A DNA stretch of 64,000 nt from Triplophysa rosa (taxonomy: Eukaryota > Chordata > Actinopteri > Cypriniformes > Nemacheilidae). Position numbers and translations under genes: made by a program. The stretch is from the NCBI RefSeq assembly GCF_024868665.1, contig NC_079890.1, positions 7,836,923 through 7,900,922 on the forward strand. The letters run 5' to 3'. The notes beneath the pieces were generated by a model that saw only the letters and a program-made list of their open reading frames with translations, did not search any database and had not been told where the DNA came from. Of this stretch, positions 32,269 to 44,259 are shown piece after piece. Numbering within the stretch: position 1 is the stretch's first letter; each line of letters begins with the position of its first letter.

Positions 32269-33894
32269 GATGTGCGTCTTTGCTGAGAGGAATTAAAGTT
32301 CCTCTGACAGGAAATTTAGTTTTATCAGCTAAGACTCGTTACTTCTCAGCAAATAAGCAGCTTTTACAAAAATAAATGAGAGTAAAGTGCACAAAAAATG
32401 TGGTTTTAGGTTTTATTTCATTATTTTTAAGGTATTGTCAGTTAAGAATAACCACGGCAACCGGGACATAACGCAGCGTCTGTAGAGGACATGTAACTCT
32501 GTCTCCAGTATAAAAAGACCAACAATCACATTACGTAACACATCTAAAGTGAAATTCACTAAATGTAAATAGGTTAATTTAACTGAGGGTGTGTTCACAT
32601 ATGCCATGTTTGGTTCGATTAAAACGAACTCTGGTGCTATTGCTCTGTTAGTGCGGTTTATTTGTGTAAGGCTGAACGCTGCCACCCTAACCCTGGTGTG
32701 CACCAAACAAGTGGTCCGAGACCGCTGAAAAGATGGGTCTCGGTCCGCTTTCAAATGAACTCTGGTGCGGTTCGATTGAAATATGAATGCAACACGGACC
32801 AAAGGCATCGAACCGATCCAAAAATAGGATGTGATAACAATATACGACCCGAAATCAAGTGATTTGGCAAAATAAAAGGAGTGTTTATTATATATATATG
32901 TATATTATAGATCTGTGCTTGCGCATATAACGGAGGAATTCCTGGCGCCGAACTCTGTTGTGTCTTGTCTGCACGACGCAAACACAGCTGTGTCTCAGAC
33001 ATTTTGTGAGCACAGATGTAAGTTAGCGCACTGTAAATTTAAATCGTGTCCAGCACATGCAGATGCACGCAACAATTTGAAGTTATAACAGTGTTTAATT
33101 GTATACTCGCTTGAACGTTTGGGTGACTGTGATATGCTCACTCTCCACGTCTCTCATCAAGAACTCCGCTTGCGCTTACATTATGCACATGCTGGTTGCA
33201 CTCTGGCTGCAAGTTAGGGTTTTGCCTACTCAAGAGTTACATTTGACCATATTCATGACCCGATCAAACACCTACTCCTACTCTCACAAGGAAGGGCCTA
33301 TGGCCGTTAGGCCGCAGTAGCAGGCCCTCGTCAACCTGGGCTGCACCCAGACTCTGTCGCTGTTAGCCCCAGAACCACTTCTCCACTCAGCCGAGCACCA
33401 GACTGCAGCTTTTCCCAGCACGCCCCCGCTGGCGGCACAGGCCTATTTAAAGCCTTTTCCTTCTTTCTCTTTTAGTCCCCCCATCTGCTCATGGCCCGCA
33501 GCCCAACCATCGAACCCTAGCGTGAGGCTGCCTCCGCTAGTGGTGCAGGCCTAGACGCCCTGCAAGGTAATATGTTTCATGTACAGCTGCTTCATAACAA
33601 TTAAAATTGTAAAAAGCACTACATAATCTATAAAATTGAGCTGCTGCCTTTCTTCCTCCTCAGTCTATCTCTCAAGCTTGCTCTTCCTTCACCCTGTCTT
33701 CCGATGCCTCTCCCCACTCCCAACTCCAGTACTTCCATATTCAGAGCCGATATTCATGTAAGCCACCCGATGAACACCCTTCTAAACGCCCAATTCTATT
33801 CTCCAGGCCGTCTCACTCACGACCTCAGGACCAGTTTTAAATCTTTTCACCGCGCATACAACATGCCTTTCCGCGATTTTTCCCTACTCACCAT
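32269..33894. other. MITE-like and retroposon-tail sequence, no gene
   Basis: About 32585-32870 repeats GGTTCGATT-type motifs in both orientations (TTGGTTCGATTAAAACG and GGTGCGGTTCGATTG), MITE-like. About 33600-33650 holds TTGTAAAAAGCACTAC, a LINE-tail remnant. 33290-33560 is GC-richer (CTCGTCAACCTGGGCTGC) and unidentified. Confidence 0.45.
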
Positions 33895-34370
33895 CAGTGA
33901 TGGGAATAACGGCGTTATAAATAAATGCTGTTAGTTTTTTCAGTAACGAGTAATCAAACAAATTACTGTTTCTCCCGGTTTTCATCCGAGTAGGCTATCT
34001 CTCAGCCAAAGGACCTGCAAAGTTTTTTTTCTCTGGTGTGTGTTGGGGGGTTGGGTGGGACACATAACTGATGATGATTGGTGTGTGTTGGTGGGTGGGA
34101 GACAACAGAATAACTGATGATGATTGGCTTAGGTGGAGTAAATTTCCATTGTTGCCAACCAGAGGCAGAGTAGGGCGGGTTTTCACACACAAGCACAGTC
34201 GCACACAGTACACCAATGCCTTGGAGTCAGAGATGGCAAGAGAAACAAGTTCAAATGTAGCTTTCGCAAACTGGAAATATTAGCACTACTTTCCCTCGTT
34301 AAGATGATAGGCAAGAATGTGTATGTAACGTGCAATTTATGCCCAGAAAGAAAGAGGCTCCATGTCGGTG
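33895..34370 (+). mobile_element. hAT transposon, 5' part with BED finger remnant
   Basis: The left end CAGTGATGGGAATAACGGCG is a typical fish hAT terminus. At 34227-34370 a broken ORF reads SSNVAFANWKY, stop, HYFPSL, then after a shift GKNVYVTCNLCPERKRLHV, with the CxxC of a BED zinc finger. The chromodomain Gypsy follows immediately. The remainder was not recognised beyond 38411. Confidence 0.7.
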
Positions 34371-34520
34371 TAAATAGAGTCCATGGGATGGGGTTCAGGT
34401 GAAGTGTAATGATGGGAAATGTAGTCCTGGGGTTAAAAGTCAGGTGATTGTGAACGAGAGTAGTGGGGAGGTGGCTCTGGTGTGGGGGGCGTGGTCGACA
34501 AAGACAGAGCAGATGTTACA
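34371..34520 (-). repeat. 3' LTR of chromovirus, truncated
   Basis: Aligns with 38206-38411 (GATGTTACA end, GTCGACAAAGACAGAGC, TAAATAGAGTCCATGGG) but lacks an internal ~60-base piece and the outer ~270 bases present in the other LTR. Confidence 0.85.
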
Positions 34521-34531
34521 TTACCCCCTCC

Positions 34532-34790
34532 TCAACGGACCGCTCCCACAGGCCTTTCTGGACGGCGAGGACAGCCACGAGGATGGGGTGCCGGCCGGTC
34601 AGGGTGAGAGATGTGGAATTGTCTGAGCAGGTCAGGATCTAGGATGTCCTCTCGGGCCACCCATGACTTTTCTTCCGGTCCGTACCCCTCCCAGTCTCTG
34701 AGATATTCTAAGCGACCGCCCCGCCTCCTGGAGTGCAGAATGGCTTCCACTCGGTAGATTTGTTGGAACTCATAGATGGGTGGTGCAGCT
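34532..34790 (-). pseudogene. Chromovirus integrase chromodomain
   Basis: Reads [20 protein letters not shown] then [20 protein letters not shown], the aromatic-rich fold of a chromodomain (Y-L-x-x-W-x-G-Y...W). In these elements it directs integration by binding histone marks. Stop codons and a shift part it from the integrase core upstream. Confidence 0.85.
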
Positions 34791-34831
34791 CGGACCCCGC
34801 ACCAGGCTCTGCGGAGGGAACAGAAACAGGT

Positions 34832-35840
34832 TCATGGTAAGGTTTGAGAAGTGACACATGGAAGGAGGGTGAAATTCTGTACTCCGGCTGAAAGTCGGAA
34901 TGTTACTGGATTAATCTGTTGAAGAATTACAAAGGGGCCGATGTATTTGGGGCTACGTTTTCTGCAGGGCTGTCGCAGGCGGAGATCTCGGGTGGATAAC
35001 CACACCTTCTGGCCTGGTTGGTATTGTGGGGCAGGTGCTTGGCGGGTGTCGGCGTTTGCCTTTTGGCTGGGAACTACATGTTGTAGTTGATGATGAGCGG
35101 CGCTCCATACCCTCTCGCTCTCCCGAAACCAGTGGTCCACTGCTGGCACAGCAGAGGGATCCCCCGACCAGGGGAACATTGGGGGTTGGTAGCCAAGTAT
35201 GCATTGGTCCTGTGGATGACTGCCGGAGAGAGTTTTGAGCATACTCGGCCCAGGGTAGGTAGCGGTGCCAGCTGTTTTGATGGTCATGGCAGTATGTCCT
35301 CAGGTATCTCCCAAGGTCTTGAATTTTCCTTTCAGCCTGGCCGTTGGATTGAGGGTGATAACCGGAAGTTAGACTGATGGAAAATTGAGTTGTTTAAAGA
35401 AGGCCTTCCACACACAGGAAATAAACTGGGGGCCTATGTCCGACACGATGTCCTCCGGTATCCCAAAGTTGAGAATGACATGGTTGAAGAGGGCTTCGGC
35501 TGTTTCGAAGGCTGTGGGTAGTCGTGGTAAGGGTATGAATTTATAAGCCTTGGAGAACCGCTCAACGGCCACCAGAATGCAAGTATAGTTGTCGGACAGG
35601 GGTAAATCGGTGAGGAAATCGACCGTGAGGTGGGACCAGGGATGTTGAGGTATGGGTAAAGGCATGAGTTTGCCTACAGGTAGGTGACGGGGGGTTTTGG
35701 AGATGGCACAGGCTGAACATCCACAGACAAACTGGGAGATATCCTGTGACATATTGGGCCACCAGTATCGGGCTGAGAGGAGCGAGAGGGTTTGTTGGCT
35801 GCCTGGATGCCCAGATCCTGGAACTGAATGCATGATTCAA
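34832..35840 (-). pseudogene. Chromovirus integrase
   Basis: The N-terminal part includes [20 protein letters not shown] and [16 protein letters not shown], the zinc-binding HHCC region. The core has [20 protein letters not shown] and [15 protein letters not shown], each with a catalytic Asp (DRGPQF is usual; here Arg is Ile). The C-terminal part (34832-35287) reads [17 protein letters not shown] and [19 protein letters not shown]. One frame change near 35370 breaks it. Confidence 0.88.
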
Positions 35841-36560
35841 TGATATGAGTACGGGATGGGGCCCATGAAGAGGGCTGGAAAGAAAATGGTCTCAGGTTCC
35901 ACGGGATCCGTTTCACTGCTGTACTGACGGGAAAGAACATCAGCTTTGGTATTTTTGGACCCCGGTCGATAGGTTACCACAAAGTTGAATCTGGTGAAGA
36001 ATAGAGCCCAGCGTGCTTGCCGGGGGTTGATCCGTTTGGCTTCCTTCAGATACTCCAGTTTCCGTGATCTGTTATAACGGTGAACTGGGATTGTGCTCCC
36101 TCCAGCCAATGCCGCCATTCTTCCAGGGCCAGTTTGATTGCCAACAGTTCCCGGTTTCCGAAGTCGTAATTTCGCTCCGCCAGGGACAGCTTTCGAGAGA
36201 AGGCGGCACAGGGGTGGAGGCACTGTGGTGTCCCCTGCCGCTGAGTTAGTACAGCACCCACTCCAGTGGTGGAGGCGTCTACTTCCACCAGAAACGGAAG
36301 AGTTGGGTCAGGCAGGCAGAGGTTGGGTGCCGAACAGAAGGCTCCTTTGAGTTGTTGAAAAGCCTGAAGGGCTTCGGGGTTCCAGGACAGGGATTTGGAC
36401 TGTTTCTGAATCAGAGAGGTGAGTGGTGAGGAAATGGTGCTGAAGTGTGCAATGAACCTACGGTAAAAGTTAGAGAACCCCAGAAATCGTTGTAATTCTC
36501 GTACTGTCTTGGGTTGAGGCCAGTCCCGCACAGCTTCTACCTTTTTCTGATCCATCTTGA
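35841..36560 (-). pseudogene. Chromovirus RNase H and tether
   Basis: [20 protein letters not shown] begins the segment after [22 protein letters not shown] and [19 protein letters not shown] carry the Asp and Glu residues of RNase H. VTYRPGSKNTKADVLSRQ closes the domain. A shift near 36060 interrupts the middle. Confidence 0.88.
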
Positions 36561-36561
36561 T

Positions 36562-37140
36562 GGTGTTGTTAGAGATGATGTATCCCAGGAAGTGGATAAA
36601 GGTACGGTGAAACTCACACTTCTCAAGTTTGAGAGAAAGTTAGAATTTCCTGAGGTGTTGGAGTAACTGAGTGACGTGATGGACGTTTTCCTCCAAATCT
36701 TGAGAGTAGATGAGAATATTGTCGATGTATATGATGACGAAGTGATTTAGCATGTCTCGGAATATTTCGTTCATGAAGTTTTGGAAGATTGCGGGGGCAT
36801 TAACTAGTTCGAAGGGCATCACCAGGTACTCGTAATGTCCAGATGGTGTTATAAATGCGGTCTTCCATTCGTCTCCGGGTCGAATTCGGATGAGGTTACA
36901 TGCACTGCGTAAGTCTAGTTTGGTGAATATAGTTGCTTGGTGAAGCTGTTCCAGGGCTGCAGGTACCAGGGGAAGAGGGAACGAGAACTTCTTGGTGTGA
37001 GTGTTAAGTATCCGATAGTCTATGCACGGTCTTAAACCCCCGTCCTTCTTTCCCACGAAGAAAAAACTTGAAGCGGCAGGGGAGATCGATGGTCGGTTAT
37101 ACTTCTGTGCCACGGCTTCCGAAATGTATTCTTTCATGGC
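36562..37140 (-). pseudogene. Chromovirus reverse transcriptase
   Basis: Blocks in order: [74 protein letters not shown], then [13 protein letters not shown]. The Y-x-D-D catalytic site reads YIDN, so the second aspartate is lost. The remaining pol frame stops at 36640. Confidence 0.9.
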
Positions 37141-37702
37141 TTTCTGCTCCGGAATGGATGGGGGATACGTATATGCGTCCTTTGGGCATTTGGGCTACAG
37201 GCAGCAGATCTATAGCGCAGTCCCATGGCCGATGAGGGTGAAGTTTTGTGGCTAGTTGTTTAGAAAAGACATCCTGGAATGCCCCATACTGCTTCGGGAT
37301 TTTGGCTGAGCACGGGGTATCTGGACTTTCAACCGAGGTCGAGTTTAAAGGGACTGGAAAGGATAGAACATCCTCGGAGGGGTCACGGGGTAGACATCGG
37401 GTCTGGCATGTTTCAATCCATTGAAGTACCTGACTAAAACTCCATTTGATGTATGGTTGATGTAGTTTTAACCAGGGGCGTCCCAGGACGATATCTGTCG
37501 TAGAACCCTCCAGAACCCAGAAGGAGATCCGTTCCACATGCTTGGAACTGACTTGTAGGGTTACTGTGGGAGTGTGATAGCAGATTCGACCTCGGCCCAG
37601 CAGTTTCCCGAGGATGTTGTGAATTCTTAAATTATGAGAGTTACGTCTTCTGGTCAGATGGAGGGCTTTTAACAGGGTATGGGAGATTAAATTTCCTGCC
37701 AC
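37141..37702 (-). pseudogene. Chromovirus protease region
   Basis: AGNLISHTLLKALHL and the strand TDIVLGRPWLKLHQPYI match the Gypsy retropepsin fold. The D-S-G that should precede AGNLI is missing: the frame reads KVLVAGNLI, a deletion of the active site. ETCQTRCLPR and later sequence lead to RT. Confidence 0.8.
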
Positions 37703-37737
37703 TAGGACTTTTGCTGGAAGAGAGTTGAATTGGGAGG

Positions 37738-37918
37738 TTACACGTACATTAAGTAATGATAATTCAAACGAATCAGACGGGGGTTGAATAGTACCACGGG
37801 ACTGGAGGTTTGCACAGGTGGAGAACTCTGAGTGGTACGGGTGAGTTGAGTGTGTAGAGTATGGACTAGTTCTGCGAAAGGATCCGGGTTGGTGGAGGGA
37901 GTGGTCATCGTGAAGTTG
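37738..37918 (-). pseudogene. Chromovirus gag remnant
   Basis: From an ATG at 37918, 15 bases inside the 5' LTR boundary, the frame reads MTTPSTNPDPFAELVHTLHT. It then runs straight into protease-proximal sequence. Capsid and nucleocapsid parts are deleted. Confidence 0.7.
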
Positions 37919-37932
37919 TAGGTCCAGTCTTC

Positions 37933-38411
37933 TGTAACAACCTCGTCAGAAGAGGAATGATGCCACACTGGAATTTGGATTGAACAAGTTGTTTTTAATG
38001 AGTTCTGGCAAACCAACAAGTGCTCAGGTTGAAATGGGGAACATCCAAGGAATACGAGCCAAAATAATATCCACAGAGAAAACAGGCAAAAAACAATCCA
38101 ATATATATCATCCACGGAGTACAGGAACAACAGAGAGCCCACGAGTAGAGTATAGAACAACGTCAAAATACAACTAGACTGGACAATAAACATGACAAAA
38201 CACTGGGTATAAATAGAGTCCATGGGATGGGGTTCAGGTGGAGTGTAATGATGAGCATCAAGTGCGGGGTAATCAATGAGGTCAGAGGGGTGCAGTGCGT
38301 GATGGGAAATGTAGTCCTGGGGTTAAAAGTCCGGTGATTGTGAACGAGTGTAGCGGGGAGGTGGCTCTGGTGCGGGGGGGCATGGTCGACAAAGACAGAG
38401 CAGATGTTACA
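37933..38411 (-). repeat. 5' LTR of chromovirus
   Basis: Ends TGTAACAAC and GATGTTACA (plus strand) give TG...CA on either strand. It contains CACTGGGTATAAATAGAG, a likely TATA box, though on the plus strand relative to a minus-strand element. 479 bp. Confidence 0.85.
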
Positions 38412-39658
38412 CATACAAATATGTTAGATACAACTATATTGATTAAGTTAAACAAACAACCTCCAACAATAATTTTTTTGAGTGTAGGCCTCCAGGGCAC
38501 CACACAGATTTTATGAAAGAATTTGGTGAGTTCTTATCAGAACTAGTACTGGGCCCGTATTATCAAGCTTCTAAGAATTACTCACAAGACTACTGCTAAG
38601 AATTGACTTAAAAAAGTAAAAAAATCTTGGCTCACAGCTGCGCTTAAAAATTTGTTATAAAGCAGCTCAGTCGTAATTTAAGTGAAGTGTAGGACTAAAT
38701 CTTAAATGTCAGGCTTAGAGATGATTTACGACACTTTGCTGTGCCGCAAACAGGATTTTGGATGACGACATTGCCATGAACCAATCACTGAATAGATATT
38801 CTCTGATACATTCATGTTGAATGGTGAAATTCCTAAAAGGAGTTTACATTCAACACACACATGACAATAAAAACTTATCAAGAGAATATTTTATGATATA
38901 GACATTGGAAATGAAAGATGAACACGTTTCCACCATTTCTTAATTACCCATTTTAAATACAATGTTATTTTTGGTATAAATCTTTTCTTGCGTGTAAAAT
39001 CACACAGACCATTGAGAACAAAATACAGAACAAGAACACGCAAAAACAGCACGCCGTTAAAATTCTTCATAGCAATACAGCATAACGAGATACAGCATAA
39101 AGAACTTTGCTAAATGTATAAATCTGATTATGAAAAATGATGTGTAGATGTTGTTTCGTTAATAAATGCCTTTCGCAAATTCATACTTTAAAAAAGTGCC
39201 ACCTGCAATTACGCCTATGCAGGGGAGTACCGAATTTATACGTTTATAACGTGGAATGGTAAGGTTCCATTGGCCAACCCCTCTGTCCACAACATGTCTC
39301 TGTCTCCTCAGTGCCATCACAAGCCCCTATTGGCAACTCCTAAGCACCTGAGAGACCTCTTGAGCTGTCTTAAATAATTGGGAGAGTAAGAGTGATTCTT
39401 AGGTTTCAGAAATTTGACAACTTGCTTTTATACTGAAGTTTGGAAGTAGGAGTAAATAAAGTAACTTTATACCTTGATAATAAACATTTTATGCCTTATG
39501 CAATTATTCTAGCCCAGAAAGCACTTTTAAGTAAATGAATTTTCCGTTTAACTTAACCAAACATCATAAATTCTTTCAATAGCCCTTAACTTGTATTTTA
39601 ACCAGAATAAATCATAAATAAACAGTACATAGCTTAAACTGAGAAAGGTCAGACTCAC
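38412..39658. other. MITE-like intron sequence
   Basis: About 38548-39430 begins GGGCCCGTATTATCAAGC and includes TTCTAAGAATTACTC near the left and GAGTAAGAGTGATTCTTAGG near the right, an inverted theme suggesting a decayed DNA element. No coding sequence was seen. Confidence 0.4.
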
Positions 39659-39775
39659 CTCTCAAGACTTGGAGAACGTGTAAGTAAGTTTGTCGATGAG
39701 GCTGCTTTCTTAGAAAGACGCTGTTTGGTCTTGTCTTGAGGGTCTTTAGTTAGCTTTTCACTGTTTCTCCTCACC
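39659..39775 (-). CDS. eml3: eml3 exon: basic/serine linker (RRNS...KQRLSKKA)
   Basis: The 117-bp exon lies between acceptor GGGATCAG and donor GTGAGT. It reads VRRNSEKLTKDPQDKTK, QRLSKKAASSTNLLTRS and PSLE. Human EML3 has a matching linker (RRNS, then Q-K/R-L-S-K/R-K-A, S-x-N-L-L-R-S). This is the strongest evidence for EML3 identity. Phase 2 entry and exit. The linker is unstructured and rich in phosphorylatable serines in the family. Confidence 0.88.
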
Positions 39776-40117
39776 CTGATCCCAGGAATACACACATACA
39801 GACATGTAAGCAGTCAGTCACTGCATGTACCTAGATTTACAGTGCATGCTAAATAAGAATTAAAGACATGCTTAGCTTGTTTAGATTTAGCCAAGGACAC
39901 CGTCATGTTTGCAAATGCACCCCCATAATCAAACCCATCACCCTCAATTATATAAAATAAAATAAAACATGCAGACAGACATGTAAAGTATGAAACAAAA
40001 CAACACAAACAAATAAGAAATCTGTGTGAGACGACTTGTGGTCACTGAAGGACATGCCCTATTTCCAGTTCTTCTGAACAGTCTGAGAGATGTCCAATAC
40101 AAGCTATATTTACCATT
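39776..40117. other. Intron sequence
   Basis: No recognised feature. A 64-codon minus ORF at 39814 lacks family motifs. Confidence 0.5.
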
Positions 40118-40500
40118 CAGGGCTCGACATTAATGCTTGTCCGGGACAAGTAAATGTTTTGTATGGGCAAGTGAGAGAGAATTTTACTTGCCCGACCGGA
40201 TAAGTAACTTGAATAATAATAATAATAATAATAATAGGTGCATTAGACAAAGCTGCATTTTTCGTGGTTGTGCTTGTTAGTGTGTGTGACAATAATCAAT
40301 GGCCCAGTCTATATAGACTGTTTCCCCCAGTTAACTTCCGGTTTGTGTTTGGCCGGTGTCTAATAATATAACTATTTATATTGAATTTAATTTATGTTAA
40401 TATTAATTTGTATTATTATTTTACTGTGTAATAATTGTATTAAATAAACAATTTGTTGAATTTTGTTGTATGTTCATTTTATTAAATAAAATATTTGTTG
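40118..40500. repeat. Repeat with CAGGGCTCGACATTAA terminus; Tc1 empty-site paralogue
   Basis: The left terminus CAGGGCTCGACATTAATG begins at 40118. An (AAT)n run lies at about 40215-40238. Bases 40325-40400 match both flanks of the Tc1 at 13716-14975, joined through a single TA. Confidence 0.7.
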
Positions 40501-41420
40501 AATGGGACCTGTAGTTCTGTCGCATTTAAACAAACCGTATGGTAAATTGACATCTAGCGGTTGAGCTTGGTATAGTAGTCTAAATTCAAAATATTGCAGA
40601 GACAAGCTTAGCCAAGTAACAGTTCTTCTCGGTTTCTTTTGCTTGTCATCTGAAATAATCTACAGGTAATCCATTGTTTGTGAATGTGTACCGGAAGTTC
40701 AGTTGGGGTCACAAAAGTGCGCATGCGCAGTAACGTTTGTTTATGTTGTTAAGATGAAACCATCTATAACTAGATGCGGACGCGGAATTCTGTTATTTAA
40801 AGTGGAGGTAACATGCTATGTCATGCATTCTGACTTTACACTTTACACTGTTGAATGTGCTGGCTTCTCATGCTTAACATGGTCAACTTTAAAAAACACT
40901 TAGGATGTAGTATTTCTGTGCTTGATACACTCCCCCAGCACTCCAACTTGTTTCGGAAAGTTTTTTTAAAGGTCTGGATCCCTGTTTCGTAACAGGGATC
41001 CTATTCCTTTAATTGGGAAATTCTCCCGGAAAATAAGGCAAAAGAAAAATCCCGCCCACGCACCAACCGACGAGCAAGACCTGCTTGCCATCAAGATTGT
41101 CTGCGCTGTGTCAAGATTGGCTCATTACTCTTGCGATAGTGAAGTTTAGGTGTGTCTGTATGTTCATGGCATTTCAGTGATGAACTGCAACAGGTAAGTG
41201 AAACTAAGTCATATGTCTGTGTTTTGTTGGCAATCGGCGCGTACATGCATAATTGTGTGCTCGTGCTGTAGTTCCATCCCACTGCCAGCCTCCAGCAGCT
41301 CGTGTTTTTCCGGAAATAATCGTACAGCTATATCTATCTTTTATAAATGTGATCAAACTAAATACTTTGAAGATACAAAATATGCAATACTACTCTATAG
41401 GTACTCAAGATTAATATGAG
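40501..41420. repeat. Second copy of the 16926-18600 repeat
   Basis: Blocks run in the same order as in the first copy. It lacks the MITE and most of the exon-like block: CATTTCAG at 41170 is followed after about 16 bases by GTAAGTGAAACTAAGTC. A direct copy with a 12-base inverted motif (GGATCCCTGTT...AACAGGGATCC) lies at about 40976-41000. Confidence 0.7.
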
Positions 41421-42952
41421 ATTGGCAGAAACCCTGCATGTTAGGGCTGCTTTACCATACCTGGCTGCCATCTATCATATTCCCTGACTACATGTCCTGT
41501 AGTCTAAGGAAAAGTTTACTATTTTGCAATGATACCATGTATTGTATTGTACTCTTCGTATGTCTTCTATACATTTTAAAATGTTCCTCTTTTCGTGATT
41601 TCTTTTTTAATGTAAAGATGCTTTGAAACAATGTAACACTGTAAAAATGCTATATAAATCAACTTGAATTGGACAAATCCACAAACACAAGTAACTGTAG
41701 CAAAAAGTAATATGAGTAACATGCATTAAAAGATACTGAAGTTGCAGACCCACAGAAATAACATAAGCATGCATGCAAGTACACCAGTGATTGAATCAAA
41801 ACAGATTTGCTTTAAGCTTGAGGGACAGTTCACCAGGAATAAAAAATCCTGTCATGTTATGTGCCTTTATGTAATTTCAAGTTTAACACCTTAGTATTCC
41901 TAAAATATCTTTTGAATTGGATTTGTACCACTGGTGGTAGAGTGGAATGTTAAAGGGGTAAAACAGCTTAGGGTGAATAAATGACAGAATTTAAATCTTT
42001 GGGTGAACAATCTCTTAAGAAATCTTAAGTAAGACTTTTACATTGGTTAGTATGATTTCAATGTTTCAGTGCAAGTCATGAGTTTTTGTTTTTTTGCAAA
42101 ACCAAGTTACAAACAAGTTTTCCAGATTCCTGTCACAGCAACAGTTTATCAGATTTAGCATTTGTTTTGCATTAACCTAAAGAGGTCCTGAGGACACAAA
42201 CGGGTTCAGTTCACTGCCTACCCATTTTCTTTTAAATGCTCAAATTTGCCCAAACAAATCGCAATCCATTGAATAGGAATATAATGAACTCCATCCAGAC
42301 ACTGTCAAAGTGACAAGCATAAAAGGCATAGCAATGTTTGAACTAATTCCAAGAGTACATCATTCATCAAATGTATCATCGTAAAGACCGCTTGGGCATT
42401 ACAACTTAACAATGTGTCAAAAATGTGCAATGTTACTGACATTTTTATAAAAAATTATTAATCACTTCTTAACCTATGTTTACATGTTTATCCACTCACT
42501 ACCCAAACGTAAGGCTTAGGATGACTGCGCTGCTCAGAGGTTGCTCTTTCAAAAAATCAGGATAGCAGAGTTTATATTGAAATTCATCTTTCTAAGCAAT
42601 CAATCTAAGCACGGGGTCCTTTTGCTTTCTAAGCAAAATTTTCCATTTGATATCTCATTTTCCACTAAACGTTGCCCAAGAGACTGAGATATTAAAGAAA
42701 TCTCATTTGTGATGAGATGACACCCTGTTGGATTCTGGCCAGATCTATAAAGCATGATCTGAATTACTTGATAATCCACTCATGTTGCCCTATAAATAAA
42801 AACTAATCTGGGTCCCAGGATACAGTTCAACAAGTTGTAACTTTGGTTTTTGCAGCACTGCAAGCATTAGTGTTAGGATTAGACTCAAGACAAGAGGTAG
42901 TGAATTTAAGCAGCCAGCCAAGGCTTGAATCCATGTGTGTGGGTAAACACAC
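41421..42952. other. Intron with retroposon tail
   Basis: About 41590-41680 reads AATGCTATATAAATCAACTTG, a LINE-type 3' tail. The remainder is AT-rich without recognised coding sequence. The lower edge includes 42790-42952, where the ORF extends past the likely eml3 splice donor. Confidence 0.45.
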
Positions 42953-43414
42953 AGTAGTTTTTCGCCCTCCTGGATGGGAGAGAGGGGAGCTCCACAAGGG
43001 TCGATTGTTGTCTCTTTTAGAGCTGCTGGCAAAGAGGAAGTTGGGTTTTGAGGGCATAAACCCTGGCTTTCCTCGCTGCCTTTGCTCTGTTGTTGCTGGA
43101 GGGTTCTGACTGTGGTGGGCTGGATGGCATCTTCTACCACAGAGCTCCATGTGTGTTCCTTCTTACTCTCTGCTTCATCAATGTCATACTCCTCTCTGTA
43201 GAGCTTGGTCAAAGTGTCCTCTGTAAAGGGGATGGCTGCAGGTAAGGCATCCTCAAGGGAGATATTTTTGACTGCCTGTGTTAGGGCCAGTGAGGCAGTC
43301 TTATGATTTGGAATCCAAGGTTCGGTCTGTGTACACCTGTCAATAGTGCTCGGTTTGATGTTGGAAATGGTTTTAGCCCCACCCTCCCCATTTTCAGCTG
43401 TGAATGAGATATGG
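42953..43414 (-). CDS. eml3: eml3 large N-terminal linker exon (CTQTEPW)
   Basis: Acceptor TATCTGTAG, then 462 bp in the frame set by the upstream exon: SHISFTAENGEGGAK, IDRCTQTEPWIPNHKT, LYREEYDIDEAESKKEH, LQQQQSKGSEESQG. A C/G-TQTE motif also follows the coiled coil in EML3. The segment is disordered-looking, acidic then Gln/Ser-rich. The donor is not clear: GTGTGT after AAACTACT gives the phase the next exon needs and is used here, but the frame stays open to 42790. Confidence 0.7.
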
Positions 43415-43911
43415 CTACAGATACACAAACAAAACCGTTAAAATTGATTATATTTTATTTAAATTGATTATTATTCAAATTGATAATACAATTAGTATTT
43501 AACAGTGCACCCAAAGAATATTTTGCTATGTTAATTTGTCTTAAAACTCATGTTCCAGACCCACATGACTTTGTTTATTCCTTGGAATGGGTGAACAAAT
43601 TATCACAACAGAGTTTAATTTTTTCTTTTAAAATTTCCTTGAAACACAATGATGATATGTAATCTCATCTCAAGATTTAACCTTACAACCTCGCAACCGC
43701 ACTGCCAGAAGCTGCACTGTTTTCTTCTCAAAAGCATCAAATACTTCTGAAGCTTCAACAAGTAAATACTAAAGTCCATGTGACAGTTCATCTGCCTTTC
43801 ACTGTATTTTAATATAGTATGTATCATAACTTATGCATACTATAATTTTGGACAGGAAATTACATAGAAGCTAATTGTTAAAGTCAAAATAGTACCCAGA
43901 ATTCTGTGTAC
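43415..43911. other. eml3 intron
   Basis: AT-rich intron with no repeat family recognised. Confidence 0.6.
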
Positions 43912-44020
43912 CTGTTGGGTGCGTGATGAGTTGCATCAGGAGAGCTTGTAGACAGTCTGCATTTAGACAATCCATCCACATAACAGGACTGATTCAACAC
44001 TCGAGCTGCAGCAGGGTTCA
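43912..44020 (-). CDS. eml3: eml3 exon between coiled coil and linker
   Basis: The 109-bp exon has acceptor CAACATCAG and donor GTACAC. It reads NPAAARVLNQSCYVDGL then SKCRLSTSSPDATHHAPN. The first two bases complete a valine codon from the upstream exon and the last two a serine with the downstream one, so its phases fit both sides exactly. The sequence has low conservation, as usual for EML linkers. Confidence 0.78.
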
Positions 44021-44259
44021 CTGATGTTGCAAAAACACATGTACACATACAAATATTTACAGAACCTTTTGTCTTGTGCAAGAATCGCAAGGTATACATA
44101 AAAATGTTATAATACTAAAGTAGGGTTACACCAATCACTGTAAGATGGTAAATACCAAGCAATACAATTGGTTACAAATCGTTTGCAATACCCTCAAAGT
44201 GACAATAAATTTGATGCATCTTAACACCTGTAGACAAAAATCATTAATAAAGCTCTTAC

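Larger units (their letters stand above)
34371..38411 (-). mobile_element. Ty3/Gypsy chromovirus, defective
   Basis: On the minus strand: 5' LTR (38411-37933), a short gag remnant, protease, RT, RNase H, integrase, chromodomain, polypurine tract (GAGGAGGGGG next to 34521) and a truncated 3' LTR (34520-34371). Order and chromodomain fit the sushi-like chromoviruses of fish. Most of gag is deleted and the 3' LTR is only 150 bp, so it cannot move. Confidence 0.92.

Noticed and set aside
34071..34283. Plus-strand 70-codon ORF as a gene
   Set aside because: It is the broken start of the hAT transposase near its BED finger, in mixed frames.
42790..42952. Extension of the eml3 ORF past the proposed donor
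   Set aside because: The added residues are hydrophobic and unlike any EML linker, and the stop there would truncate the protein; a splice donor before it is more likely.
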